Shown: positions 24,466 to 33,800, numbered from the stretch's first letter. The stretch: 34,213 bases of DNA from Actinomycetota bacterium (GCA_030019255.1 JASEFK010000014.1:35175-69387); one strand, 5' to 3'. The notes: a model not told the origin generated them from the sequence alone. Made by a program: numbers and translations.

Positions 24466-24494
24466 ATATTACATGCTCATCAGTGCGCCGTCAA
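24466..24494 (-). promoter_or_regulatory. Promoter of the antitoxin-like gene
   Basis: Minus-strand TTGACG (24489-24494) and TAATAT (24466-24471) with a 17-bp spacer, about 40 bp before the ATG. An autoregulating antitoxin would bind nearby; no clear palindrome is visible. Confidence 0.65.
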
Positions 24495-24706
24495 GCCCAA
24501 TCGCCCCCACAAAAAGCCGGAGGCGGTCTCACCCCGAAGACCGGTCATATTAATCTCCTTCCGGATCATTGTTCCCTTTCGGGCGTTTTCGGGCGGACGA
24601 TTTCCCCCGTTAAATCCCGCGCCAAAACGGGCTCGACTATTTACAACGTCATCCTTGAGGCAACGAATCCGTTGGGAGTGGATTTATTAGGAGTCAATTC
24701 GAATCC

Positions 24707-24736
24707 TTGATGCTACCCGCCCTCCGGTAATATAAT
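24707..24736 (+). promoter_or_regulatory. Promoter of the methyltransferase/corrinoid/GH29 unit
   Basis: TTGATG (24707-24712) and consensus TATAAT (24731-24736) with an 18-bp spacer. The transcript would start near 24743, giving a leader of about 59 nt before the ATG at 24802. The rest of 24495-24706 holds no gene. Confidence 0.7.
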
Positions 24737-24801
24737 TGGATTCCGAAAAGAATCATTTTAAGTTTTACACGGATGGTGCTGACCTGCACAAAGGAGGCGG
24801 G

Positions 24802-25932
24802 ATGCTGGAAAAACCCTTCAAGAATTATTACGACTTCGACCACCTGCGCCGCGTTCTGCTGCGCGAAACCACGGAGGGCCCGGTGCCCATCATCGAGCTG
24901 TTGGCCGACCCGGAGATCATGAGCGCGGTCACTGGCCTGGAATTCCCCGCCGAGAGGGCGATGGAGATCTTCTACTTAGGGCCCAACCCCACCATGGAGC
25001 AGCTAGAACTCGGCATACAGCTCATGGATCTCTCCCTGGCCTTCTCCGAGAAGGTGGGCTACGATTACGTGACCATGGTCCCCGTGGTCCCCATCCCCCG
25101 CACCGAGTTCCTCCTGCGGGAAAACCCCGTCCAGGATGGGAAGCTGCGGGGTTGGCAGGATGAGCACCGCGGCCTGATCATGAGCCGCTCCGACTTCGAG
25201 GCCTTTCCCTGGCCCTCCCCGGAGGACATCAGCCTGGTGGCCATGGACTACGCCGCCTCCAAGATGCCCGAGGGCATGAAGGTGATGGCCGTATATACCG
25301 GCATTTTTGAGGACCTGAAACGTCTCATGGGCTTCGAGAACATGGCCCTGAAGAGCATCGAGGAGCCCGATCTCTGCGGGGACATCCTGGAAAAACTCAC
25401 CGAACTGGCGGAGGCGGCCGTGGAACGCTGCGCGGCTCACCCGGCGGTGGGCGCAGTCTTCTACGCCGAGGACATGGGCTTCAACCGCTCGCTCATGCTC
25501 TCCCCGGCCTGGATGCGCCAGTGGGTGATCCCCCGCCTGAAGAGGATCGCCGACGCCTGCCACCGCCACGACAAGCCCTTCCTCCTCCATTCCTGCGGCC
25601 AGATCGACGCTCTCATGGAAGATCTCATCCACATGGTGGGCATCGACGCCCGCCATTCCTTCCAAGACAACATCGAGCCGGTAGAGCAGGTTTACAGAAA
25701 ATACCATGACCGCATCGCCATCTTGGGGGGACTGGACGTTGACCTGCTGGCGCGGGGAACGCCCCAGGAGGTGAGACGGAGAACCCGCCAGATCCTGGAA
25801 GTCTGCGCGCCGGGCGGCGGTTTTTGCATGGGCTCAGGGAACTCGCTCACCAATTACATCAAGATCGAGAATTACTACGCAATGCTGGACGAGACCCGAA
25901 AATGGAACGAGGAACACTACGGCACATGTTAG
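24802..25932 (+). CDS. UroD-family corrinoid methyltransferase (MtaA/MtbA/CmuA-like)
   Basis: 376-aa protein of the uroporphyrinogen-decarboxylase superfamily. The paralogues next to corrinoid proteins are zinc-dependent methyltransferases moving a methyl group to or from Co(I)-corrinoid. Candidate zinc ligands are His263 and Cys265 in HSCG and Cys342 in GGGFCMGSG, the arrangement seen in the methyltransferase branch rather than true haem-pathway decarboxylases. Further landmarks: FYAEDMGFNRSLMLSP and AILGGLDVDLLARGTP. AAAGGAGG 5 nt before the ATG at 24802 fixes the start; an upstream reading to 24736 begins inside the promoter. The next gene encodes the likely corrinoid partner. Methyl donor or acceptor cannot be told from sequence. 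Confidence 0.9.
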   Translation: MLEKPFKNYYDFDHLRRVLLRETTEGPVPIIELLADPEIMSAVTGLEFPAERAMEIFYLGPNPTMEQLELGIQLMDLSLAFSEKVGYDYVTMVPVVPIPRTEFLLRENPVQDGKLRGWQDEHRGLIMSRSDFEAFPWPSPEDISLVAMDYAASKMPEGMKVMAVYTGIFEDLKRLMGFENMALKSIEEPDLCGDILEKLTELAEAAVERCAAHPAVGAVFYAEDMGFNRSLMLSPAWMRQWVIPRLKRIADACHRHDKPFLLHSCGQIDALMEDLIHMVGIDARHSFQDNIEPVEQVYRKYHDRIAILGGLDVDLLARGTPQEVRRRTRQILEVCAPGGGFCMGSGNSLTNYIKIENYYAMLDETRKWNEEHYGTC

Positions 25933-26150
25933 AAACCTCCCCGGCCGGCCCGTAAGGAATTCCCCGCCGATGGTTTACCCGTTACGCGGGTCGTCGTTCC
26001 ATCACGCCTATAACGTCCCCAGCGCAAAAAGGCGCATGAAGAGCCGGGCCGAGCGTCGGTGAAGGTAAGAGGAATCTTTCGCCAAGACCATCACCCGGGA
26101 TGCGCACAGGAGGAGGATAAAAAAGGGAGATAGGGCAAGGAGGAAAACGG

Positions 26151-26783
26151 ATGCAGCAGCTCAAGGAACTGGTCAAACAGGGAAAGGCCGAGGAAACTGA
26201 GGCTCGGGTGCGGGAACTGCTCAAGGCCGGGACCACCCCCGAGGCCTTGATGCGGGAAGCGATGATCCCCGCCATGGAAGAGGTCGGTAATCTATTCCAG
26301 GAGGGCGAATACTTTCTCCCCGAGATGCTCCTCGCCGCCCGCGCCATGCAGAGGGGGATGGAGTTGCTGAAACCCATTTTAGTGTCCAGTGGTTCCGGGT
26401 TCCAGGGCAAGGTGGTGCTGGGCACCGTGCAGGGGGACATCCACGACATCGGGAAGAACCTGGTAGCCATGACCCTGGAGGGAGCCGGCTTCGAGGTTAT
26501 CGACCTGGGAGTGGACGTGCCTCCGGAACGATTTGTGGAAGCGGTAAAGGAATATGCGCCTCAGGTATTGGGCATGTCGGCTTTGCTCACCACCACCATG
26601 CTTTCCATGAAGGAGACCCTCGACCACCTGCGGAAGGAAGGCCTGCGTGACCGGGTCAAGGTGATGATCGGAGGGGCGGCCGTGCGCCAGGAGTTCGCCG
26701 TAGAGATAGGGGCCGATTTCTACGGGCCGGATTCCACCGCGGCGCGGGACTTCGTCCGCCGGGTCGTGGAATCTGCCGGGTAG
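26151..26783 (+). CDS. Corrinoid (cobalamin-binding) methyltransferase protein, MtaC/MttC-like
   Basis: 210-aa two-domain protein that shuttles methyl groups on a bound corrinoid. Residues 1-85 form the helical cap domain (ARVRELLKAGTTPEALMREA ... FLPEMLLAARAM). Residues 86-210 are the Rossmann-like B12 domain with the cobalt-ligand motif D96-x-H98-D-x-G101 in GTVQGDIHDIGKNLV. MSALLTTTMLSM and MIGGAAVRQEFA follow as usual. AAGGAGG precedes the ATG. A 218-bp gap from the methyltransferase shows no recognised riboswitch. The downstream gene begins 5 bp after the stop. No corrinoid-activating ATPase (RamA type) is in the window. Confidence 0.94.
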   Translation: MQQLKELVKQGKAEETEARVRELLKAGTTPEALMREAMIPAMEEVGNLFQEGEYFLPEMLLAARAMQRGMELLKPILVSSGSGFQGKVVLGTVQGDIHDIGKNLVAMTLEGAGFEVIDLGVDVPPERFVEAVKEYAPQVLGMSALLTTTMLSMKETLDHLRKEGLRDRVKVMIGGAAVRQEFAVEIGADFYGPDSTAARDFVRRVVESAG

Positions 26784-26788
26784 GGGCG

Positions 26789-28189
26789 GTGATTCGCATG
26801 ATAACGAGCGACCGGAACCTCTTCAAGGCGGCTGAATGGGTGGCCACGGAGATCTTCCAAGCTTTGGCGAGGACGGTTTGGCGGCTGATCCTCCCCGTGC
26901 CGTATCCCTCCGGTCCGGATGAGTCGTGGTACAAGAAACCGGGCCTGGGGATCATGTACCAGATCGAATACCGCCCCGGCATGGACTGGGACCGAGACTA
27001 CGAGGAATTTAACCGCTCCATGATGGACGATGAGGGGAAACTCAACTTCAACGGGCCCTTCTGCAGGATCGACGAATGGGTCGAGCTGAGCAAGGACGTT
27101 GGCGTGGATTATCATATTTTTGAGTCCAAGTGGCATGACGGGATCTGCTACTTCAACACAGAGCTCACCGGCTGGAAAACCGAAACCGATTACTGTCGCC
27201 GATTCGCCGAACTCAGCCGTCGAGCCGGAATTCCCTTCATGTTCTATTACTCGGCGATATTGGACCACAATCCCCTTTTCGATCCCATACAGCCCAATCC
27301 CCATTCCACCTTTTCCGTCTTGAGCATGGAAAGCCAGCCGATGTACGAAGATTACTTGAGGGGGCAGTACCGCGAATTGATGGACCAGTACCACCCCGAC
27401 GGCATGTGGATAGACTGGTACTGGCCCGACCGAGCCACTGAGCTGACCATCGATTTCTTCCGGACCAACTACCCGGAAACGGTGATCACCTTCAACTTTT
27501 CGAACTATTTTCCCAGTTCCTACCATAAGCTGGATTACACTTCCGGCGAAGCACACGATTTGGCCGGCTTTTACATCAAGCTCGTAAAAACGGGGTCGTT
27601 GCTGCTGCCCATTCTCACGGGCGCCTGGAAGTGGGCGACTCTGTTCAGGCGGGTGGCGGACCACCCCTGGGAGCTCATTACCCCGTCCGGAAAATGGTGG
27701 CAAGATCCGACCTTGCGTGAGGACCCTTATGAGTTGCTCAGGATGGCCGCGGTGATACTGGGCAGCGGCGGCAAGCTGTGCGTAGGGGCATCCGCCCAGC
27801 TGAACGGGGAATTGTACCCCGACCAGGTAAAACAACTGAAGATGCTCGGCGAATGGTACAAGCCGAGGAAAAAGCTCTTCACGGAGTCCATCCCCCTGCG
27901 CTATCGGCGTCGGGAGGTACCGGGCATCAGGATAAGCCCGCCGAGCGTGAAATCGATGGCTTGCATCCATGGCGGGAATGTGCTCCTGCACCTGGTGAAC
28001 ATGGACGGGATCACCCGACCGATAGTCGTGGAGTTCAAGGGGCGAAGGTGGGGAAATATCGCCCGAATATACCTCGAGCCCACGCGGAAAGAATTGGGGG
28101 TGGAGAGGAACGACAAGGGCGTCCGAGTGGTGATCCGGCCTGAGGATATCGACCCGGTGGATATCATCCTCAGGCTTAAGTCATTATGA
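26789..28189 (+). CDS. GH29 alpha-L-fucosidase-like protein
   Basis: 466-aa protein with the GH29 catalytic barrel pattern: WVELSKDVGVDYHIFESKWH (residues 97-116, with KWHDG in place of the usual KHHDG), YEDYLRGQYRELMDQYHPD, then DGMWIDWYWPD, where Asp209 sits at the position of the catalytic nucleophile. The C-terminal 100 residues form a beta-rich domain like the fucosidase C-terminal lobe. There is no signal peptide, so it acts inside the cell. It begins 5 bp after the corrinoid-protein gene (GTG 26789, or ATG 26798 nine bases on), so the two are coupled. A cytoplasmic glycosidase tied to methyl-transfer genes suggests a methylated deoxyhexose or glycoside as substrate (inference). The acid/base residue is not assigned, and loss of hydrolase activity cannot be excluded. 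Confidence 0.75.
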   Translation: MIRMITSDRNLFKAAEWVATEIFQALARTVWRLILPVPYPSGPDESWYKKPGLGIMYQIEYRPGMDWDRDYEEFNRSMMDDEGKLNFNGPFCRIDEWVELSKDVGVDYHIFESKWHDGICYFNTELTGWKTETDYCRRFAELSRRAGIPFMFYYSAILDHNPLFDPIQPNPHSTFSVLSMESQPMYEDYLRGQYRELMDQYHPDGMWIDWYWPDRATELTIDFFRTNYPETVITFNFSNYFPSSYHKLDYTSGEAHDLAGFYIKLVKTGSLLLPILTGAWKWATLFRRVADHPWELITPSGKWWQDPTLREDPYELLRMAAVILGSGGKLCVGASAQLNGELYPDQVKQLKMLGEWYKPRKKLFTESIPLRYRRREVPGIRISPPSVKSMACIHGGNVLLHLVNMDGITRPIVVEFKGRRWGNIARIYLEPTRKELGVERNDKGVRVVIRPEDIDPVDIILRLKSL

Positions 28190-28423
28190 ACGGCGTGGGA
28201 AGCTGAGAATCGTGCCGCCGAAGGAGTAAGGGATTTTTTCGCTCCCCTGGTGCCGGAGAGCAACGCGGCAATCGAGAGACTGGGCAGGTTCGCACGGGAT
28301 ATGACCGCTTGAACGGAAACAACCGCGTAAGCATGGTGACCACCCAATCGTGCTGCCAGGCGGCGAACGAATCGCGCGCGCGAAAAATGCGTGATTTATT
28401 AAGGTTGTTGAGAAGGGCGTGCT
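28190..28423. other. Convergent intergenic region
   Basis: Between the GH29-like gene and the oppositely oriented protease gene. No terminator hairpin with T-tract is recognised on either strand, although TTTTTT occurs at about 28231-28237. Confidence 0.4.
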
Positions 28424-31400
28424 TCACCGGAGAAAAGATATGCAGGCCACGTTGGAGAGAGGGGACACGTTTCCCGCTTCGTCCCGTGCCTGGAGGGCGA
28501 AGCAAAGCTCCACGGCCCCCTCGCCCCCTCCGCTTAAGCCCAGGAGCCGGCACAGCATCTCCCAGGGGATGAACATCTCCTCCGCCGCCCCGGGTTCGGC
28601 GGGAAGGGGCTTTCCCTCCATGAGCGGAAGGGCCTCCGCCCAGTTGACGTTCCAGTCTTCCCCTTCCGGGGATCCTTTCAGGCATCGGACTTCGTAACAC
28701 ATGGCCCGGCCGAGACGGCCGTCGTCACCGGGGGCCGTCCAGGTTAGCTTCACGCCCGCGAGGTGACCGTCCTCCACGACCGGCTCCGCGGCCAGGTCGG
28801 TCACCCTCCCCGGCCTCCGGGCATCCGTCTCTAGGCACCCGGTATTCCAGGGGTCGTGCCCGTATTCCGGCCAGTCGGCGGGGTCGCCCACCCGGGAGCC
28901 CGTCCTCCAGACCAGGAGCCACCCCTCGCGCGTGCCGCAGACCACTTCCCGCTTCCCGTCCCCGTCCAGATCGCCCACCGCCGGCGTGGCCACCGTCCAA
29001 CCCCCGGTGAACTTGGGCCAGCCGCGGACTTCACCGCCCCCCGGCTTGAAGGCATGCAGGTCGTAATAGGAGCTCCCGACCAGGATCTCCTGGACACCGT
29101 CTCCGTCGATGTCCGCGGCCCCCGGGGTCACGAAGAACATCATGTCGTTAACGCGGCGGGGAAAGGAGGACAGCATCCGGCCGTCCTTGCACCTCCAGGC
29201 GGAAAGCTGGTCGTCGGACCTCACCTGCTCGGCGGGGAAGAAGAGGTCCAGTGCCCTTCCCATGCCCATGGTGGGCGCCACGTAGCATATTCCATTTCCT
29301 TCCAGGCGGGCAAAGCAGCCCCCTCCCAGGGCGCACATGACCGGGGCATCGGAGGACTCGGATCCCGCCCCCAACCGGTCGCAATCCAGGCTGCGCGGCA
29401 TCCCCAGGGCATCCGCGCCCAGGAAGGAGGAGCCGTCCGCCTTCAGGATATAAGGAGGACCCGCTGCTGAGGCCACCCCCACTTCCAATTTCCCGTCGCC
29501 GTCCACGTCGGCCACCGCGGCGGGGCCGTTGACCCCCTCCACCACGTTGGGAAGCATGCCCGGAGCGACCATGGCCAGCTTCGCCGGCCAACCCGGGAGG
29601 TAGGCGTTGGAGGGGACCTCCCCCTCGCCGGGAAGGGACCCGTCCTCCCGGGGATGTGTGGCACCCCGGCGGTACACGGCGTAAACCCTGGTATTGCCCG
29701 GCCTGAACCTGCCCCCCGCAGCCCCGTCCAAAAAAGGCCCCAGGATGGGGAGCACGAGGGAGAGGAGAAAGGTCTCCGCAGACACCCAGGCCGCCTCGTC
29801 GGTGTAGGCCTCGTTGGTCCCGCATATCACCTCCGGCTCCCCGTCGGCGTCCAGGTCGGCCACCGAGGGGTTGGTGACTATCTTGCTCCCCCTGGGAACT
29901 TTTTCCTGCTCTCGGAAGGTGCAGGTGTGGGTGAGAGGATCCAGGCGCGCTACCCGCCCGGGATCCGCCAGCTTCACCGGCCATCCCTCCACCGGGCTGC
30001 CGTCGGCATGCCAAGCGTAGAGGTGCTGGTCCAGGCAGGCGGCGATTACCTCCAGCCGGCCGTCGGGCGGGACGTCCAGGTCGGCCAGCACCGGGCCCCG
30101 CAGGAAGCCGCGGTCCAGGCAATTCCAACGGTCGAGGCGATGCACCCGGTCGGGAACCACCCGCGAGGCGTACCACTCCGCCGGCAGGGCCCCTTCCGTC
30201 CACCAGTCGGCCCGGTCGGGGATGGAGTACAGGGGGTTGGAGCGCACCGGGAATCCCGGCAGCAACTCCCCGGAGCCGTTCCAGGCGTATATCCTCCCCA
30301 GGACGTCCCCGGCCACTACCTCCAGTCGGCCGTCGCCGTCCAGGTCGCCCACCGCGGGGGTCCCGGTGATGGATGCGAAGACCGTCTTCGGTAGAGCCCC
30401 GGAGGCGAAACCCTCCGACTCCAGGTGTAGAGGCAGGGGCGTGGTGTGCACCGGCCATCCCTGGAGCTCGGTGAAATCCGCCCTGAAGGCGTGCACCTCC
30501 CCGTCCCCGGTGGCCACGATGAGCTCGTCGGTTCCGTCGTCGTCCAGGTCGGCCAGTCGGGGGGAGGCGGAGAGGTCCCCACCCACCCGGATAGGAGCGC
30601 CGGGATAGGCATCCGGGTCGTGGAAGCAGAAGAGGGTCTTGCGATCCTCGCCCCAGTTTCCCCGGTCGTCACGCACCCGGACCCGGACGGTGAAGGCGTA
30701 GCGGTTGGGGTCCACCTCCCCACCCCGGCGGGGAATGCTCTCCTGCACCAGGCGGTATACTTCCCCCAGGTCCAGGGTGGCCAGCACCCCTTCGAGGGGT
30801 TCGAAGCGGAAGTCGGCCCCTCCCACGGTTGCCCATTCCCCCTCGGAGGGATTCCACCCCGGTCCCCACTCCACGGTGTAGCTGTAGGAATCGGCGCGCA
30901 CCGCGGCCACCCTGCCAACTATTTCCAGCTCCACCTCGTTGGGGTCCCGCAACTCGAACCAGCGCGGGGAGCGTATCTCCGCCTCCGGAGGGATCCTCCC
31001 CTCGGCCACCGCCTGCACCGCCCGCCGGGCGTTCACCCGGCCGTAGCCGAAGTAGGGGTCCCACCCCGGGCCGGAGGGGAATCTCCGGGAAGGGCCGACC
31101 AGGCCATCCAGGAGGCCCAGGCTCACCCGGTGTTCCCCGGGGGAGAAGTCGATGTCATCTGCGGTCATGGTGAGCAGCTGCTTGACCTCGCAGGCGGAAA
31201 GCGGCGTTTCCATCCCCGGGTAAGGCCACAGGTCGCCTTTTCTCACCCGGTCCTCGGCGGCGGAGTAAACCAAGGCGGCGATGCCCGCCAGCCTTCCCGT
31301 GGCCCCCGAGGAATGGCCGTCGGAGGGGACGGAAATATGGGTGTGCGCCCCGTAATTGGTAAGCCCTCCCAGGTAGAGGTAGGAGGGCGGGAACTGGCGG

Positions 31401-32458
31401 AGCAGGAAGCACCCCGGGTCGGCATACTTTTGCACCGCGTTGACCTGGACGGTGCGCTCGTAGGTGGAGGGATAGTTCTGGTGCGCCGACTCCTCGTCCG
31501 CCGCGGAGGCGATCACCGCCACCCCGCGGGACCAGGCGTAATCCACGGCAGCCTGCCCGAAGCTGGAGACGTTGACGGTGCCCAGCGCCTCCAATACCAC
31601 CCGGGCCCCGGAATCAACGGCGAAGACCACCCCCTGGGCGAAGCGGTTGACGTCCACGATGAAGGAGTCCCCCACCCGGACCACCAGGAGCATGGCGTTG
31701 GGGCAGGTGCCGGGTATGCCCTCCCCGTTGTCCGCCTCACCCGCCGCCCAGGCGCACTCCGCGCCCCCGTGGCCGAAGTCCGCCTCGTCACGGGGGTCGT
31801 TGTCATCTTCCAGGAAATCCCACCCGGAGATATCGTCCTGGTAGCCGTTGCCATCGTTGTCCTCGCCGTCGGAGAAGGCCCAGATGAGGTCCTCCGGGTC
31901 CAGGAGCCCGTTGCCGTTGAGATCCGCCACCCGAGGGTCACCCTGGTAGTCCTCCAGGTTGAAGACCCCGTCGCCGTTCACGTCCCAGCGGTCCGCGCCT
32001 TGGGGCGGGGGAAGCTCCCCGGGGTTGAGGTAGATCTTTCCGGCCAGGTCCCGCATGATCCCCGGGTCGTTCCAGCGGACGCCGGAATCCAGCACGGCGA
32101 TGACCACGTCCGGCCTTCCCGTGGTTATCTTCCAGGCCTCGTCCACCGAGGCTCCCATGACCCCCTCGAGTTCCCGGCGGTAGCAGTCGGGCAGGAAGAG
32201 GCTCAGGAGGAGATGGTAAAGGGTGGAAGCCCCCTGCGAGGTGTATTTCCAGTAATCCCCATCGGTAGGAAGGTAGTCGTCGGGCGGACTCTCGCTGTAG
32301 CAGTAATCCTCGTAGCGGTACGGATCCTGTCCCGGGGGAGGTGGAGGCCAGGGGGTAGCGGCCCGCACCGGCACGGAAGTGCAGATAAAAATAAAGGTTA
32401 AAGTTATGGCGGAGGCGATCTTCCGCCCCCGTTTTGCGTCCGCGCAATTTGTCTCCAT
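28424..32458 (-). CDS. Secreted subtilisin-fold (S8) protein with seven-repeat FG-GAP/VCBS beta-propeller
   Basis: 1344-aa exported protein. A Sec signal peptide (hydrophobic residues 14-31, cleavage near VRA-AT) leads into an S8 catalytic domain: Asp124 in VIAVLDSGVRW, His230 in FGHGG, Ser384 in GHSSGATGRLAG. A DxNGDG/DNDGNG calcium-binding insert (about 157-222) lies between Asp and His, as in many bacterial S8 proteins. About residues 630-1210 hold seven repeats with DxDxDG cores (for example AVGDLDGDGRLEVVAGD), each followed by an aromatic strand: one seven-bladed propeller. A fibronectin-type-III-like C-terminus follows (RPGRVTDLAAEP ... DEAGNVSPLSN). The usual HGTHVAG and GTSMAAP are altered, and the oxyanion Asn appears replaced by Ala-Asp (320-321), so activity is uncertain. 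Own promoter upstream. Confidence 0.88.
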   Translation of the reverse strand: METNCADAKRGRKIASAITLTFIFICTSVPVRAATPWPPPPPGQDPYRYEDYCYSESPPDDYLPTDGDYWKYTSQGASTLYHLLLSLFLPDCYRRELEGVMGASVDEAWKITTGRPDVVIAVLDSGVRWNDPGIMRDLAGKIYLNPGELPPPQGADRWDVNGDGVFNLEDYQGDPRVADLNGNGLLDPEDLIWAFSDGEDNDGNGYQDDISGWDFLEDDNDPRDEADFGHGGAECAWAAGEADNGEGIPGTCPNAMLLVVRVGDSFIVDVNRFAQGVVFAVDSGARVVLEALGTVNVSSFGQAAVDYAWSRGVAVIASAADEESAHQNYPSTYERTVQVNAVQKYADPGCFLLRQFPPSYLYLGGLTNYGAHTHISVPSDGHSSGATGRLAGIAALVYSAAEDRVRKGDLWPYPGMETPLSACEVKQLLTMTADDIDFSPGEHRVSLGLLDGLVGPSRRFPSGPGWDPYFGYGRVNARRAVQAVAEGRIPPEAEIRSPRWFELRDPNEVELEIVGRVAAVRADSYSYTVEWGPGWNPSEGEWATVGGADFRFEPLEGVLATLDLGEVYRLVQESIPRRGGEVDPNRYAFTVRVRVRDDRGNWGEDRKTLFCFHDPDAYPGAPIRVGGDLSASPRLADLDDDGTDELIVATGDGEVHAFRADFTELQGWPVHTTPLPLHLESEGFASGALPKTVFASITGTPAVGDLDGDGRLEVVAGDVLGRIYAWNGSGELLPGFPVRSNPLYSIPDRADWWTEGALPAEWYASRVVPDRVHRLDRWNCLDRGFLRGPVLADLDVPPDGRLEVIAACLDQHLYAWHADGSPVEGWPVKLADPGRVARLDPLTHTCTFREQEKVPRGSKIVTNPSVADLDADGEPEVICGTNEAYTDEAAWVSAETFLLSLVLPILGPFLDGAAGGRFRPGNTRVYAVYRRGATHPREDGSLPGEGEVPSNAYLPGWPAKLAMVAPGMLPNVVEGVNGPAAVADVDGDGKLEVGVASAAGPPYILKADGSSFLGADALGMPRSLDCDRLGAGSESSDAPVMCALGGGCFARLEGNGICYVAPTMGMGRALDLFFPAEQVRSDDQLSAWRCKDGRMLSSFPRRVNDMMFFVTPGAADIDGDGVQEILVGSSYYDLHAFKPGGGEVRGWPKFTGGWTVATPAVGDLDGDGKREVVCGTREGWLLVWRTGSRVGDPADWPEYGHDPWNTGCLETDARRPGRVTDLAAEPVVEDGHLAGVKLTWTAPGDDGRLGRAMCYEVRCLKGSPEGEDWNVNWAEALPLMEGKPLPAEPGAAEEMFIPWEMLCRLLGLSGGGEGAVELCFALQARDEAGNVSPLSNVACISFLR

Positions 32459-32493
32459 GTTTCCCCCGTCTCGTCCCCCATGAACAATCTCAT

Positions 32494-32523
32494 ATTATAT
32501 GACCGTTTTTGCACTTCATTCAA
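32494..32523 (-). promoter_or_regulatory. Promoter of the S8-propeller gene
   Basis: Minus-strand TTGAAT (32518-32523) and consensus TATAAT (32494-32499) with an 18-bp spacer. The -35 overlaps the last codons of the radical SAM gene. Predicted leader about 30 nt. Confidence 0.75.
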
Positions 32524-33800
32524 GGTGAATTGCGGTCCGCGTTGCGCAGGCGCTCGTAGTTGCTGCGCCGCTCCAGCCCCTCCACCCGGAACAGGGGGTC
32601 ATCGCCGATCAGCTCGCGCAACCTTTCCATTTTCAACCAGTTGTAGTACAGGGGGCGCAGGAAATCGGGGTCCTCCCGGTGTCCCAGGAAGGTCCCCTTC
32701 CGGGGGGGACGCAGCCGCATCCCCCTCCCCAGTCCGGTGTACTTGTACACCCTTATCCAGGAGTTGACCCCCACGGTGTCCGGCCTCACGGCCCGGAAGA
32801 AGTCCAGGAGATCCCGGAGCTCGTCCTCCTCTTCGTCCGGGAAGCCCAGGAGGAGGTCCACGGCCACACGTATCCCGTGCCTTCCCGCCAGCTCGATGAA
32901 GCTCTGGAGGTCGAAGAGACCGTACCTTCCGGCGGCCAGGGAAAGGGAGTCCACGGAGAGGGTTACCGAGACCGCGCCACTTTCGCGTAGCAGCCGGAAG
33001 AGGCCCTCGTCGTGGGGCAGGGGCTTCATGTACAGTGACCACTCCAGGTCCAGGCCGGAGGAGACCCAGAGGTGGAGAAGCTCCTTGCAGGTCTCCAGGT
33101 CCTGGTTGAACTCGCAGTCGCAGAGGTGGAGCTCCCGCACGCCGGCTTCCTGCAAGGAGGCGAGCTCTGCCACCACTGCCCGCGGGTCCCGGGTCCTCCA
33201 GGGCAGGCCGGCCTCCAGGCAGAAATCGCAAGCCCCCAGGCAGCCGGTCTGGGTGGTAAATCCTGCCAGTCCCCTTTCCTGTAGATAGGGTTCGTAATCC
33301 ACCCAGCGCGCCCTCTCCGGGACCTCCCCGTGGTCGAAGGAATACTCCCAGCCGTTCACCAGCCGCGGCAGCCCCTCTCCCGCCTCCAGGTAGCGCAGTA
33401 AGTGGGGGAGGGCCCGTTCTCCGGGGCCGAAGACGGCGCAGTCGGCGCCCACGTACTCCGCCACCTCCCGGGGCCCCGCCAGGAGCGCCGTTCCTCCCAC
33501 CACCACTGGCGCCCCGCAGGCCCTCCGGGCGGCGGATATCAGTTCCGCGAAGTCGTCCAGGAAGAAGAGGGGGTCGTGGTAGAGGGAGGTGTCCAGGTTG
33601 CGCAGGGAAAACCCCACCAGGTGGGGGCAGAAGGAGGAGAGCCTCTCCGCCAGGATCGCCGCCGGGTCCGGCGAAAAGGCCAGGTCCACCACCTCCACCT
33701 CGTGACCCTCGCGGTCCAGGTAATGGGCCAGGTATTCCAGCCCCAGGGGGATCACCGGGGGCTCGAGGTAGCGGTTGGGGTTCACCAGGGCCACCCTCAT
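32520..33800 (-). CDS. B12-binding-domain radical SAM protein
   Basis: 426-aa protein. Residues 1-135 are a Rossmann-type cobalamin-binding domain (MRVALVNPN, PLGLEYLAHYLDREGHEVEVVDL, PVVVGGTALLAGPREV). Residues 175-390 are a radical SAM barrel with the cluster motif C187-x3-C191-x2-C194 (TGCLGACDFC) and GFPDEEEDELRDLLDF, as in the BchE/class-B methylase group. The chemistry could be radical methylation or ring formation on an unknown substrate; nothing adjacent identifies it. ATG at 33800 with AAGGAGG 13 nt upstream, a long spacing. The product ends only 60 bp before the protease gene start, and that gene has its own promoter. The start is overlapped by a short ORF copied from its own 5' region. 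Confidence 0.88.
   Translation of the reverse strand: MRVALVNPNRYLEPPVIPLGLEYLAHYLDREGHEVEVVDLAFSPDPAAILAERLSSFCPHLVGFSLRNLDTSLYHDPLFFLDDFAELISAARRACGAPVVVGGTALLAGPREVAEYVGADCAVFGPGERALPHLLRYLEAGEGLPRLVNGWEYSFDHGEVPERARWVDYEPYLQERGLAGFTTQTGCLGACDFCLEAGLPWRTRDPRAVVAELASLQEAGVRELHLCDCEFNQDLETCKELLHLWVSSGLDLEWSLYMKPLPHDEGLFRLLRESGAVSVTLSVDSLSLAAGRYGLFDLQSFIELAGRHGIRVAVDLLLGFPDEEEDELRDLLDFFRAVRPDTVGVNSWIRVYKYTGLGRGMRLRPPRKGTFLGHREDPDFLRPLYYNWLKMERLRELIGDDPLFRVEGLERRSNYERLRNADRNSP

Noticed and set aside
24690-24715. tRNA T-arm-like TTCGAATCC
   Set aside because: The flanking bases do not give a 5-bp T stem with a 7-nt loop, and no acceptor or anticodon arms can be formed; the site overlaps a good promoter.
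25933-26150. Cobalamin or other riboswitch before the corrinoid-protein gene
   Set aside because: GC-rich segments with short hairpins are present, but I cannot find the B12-box sequence or the conserved core of a known riboswitch class.
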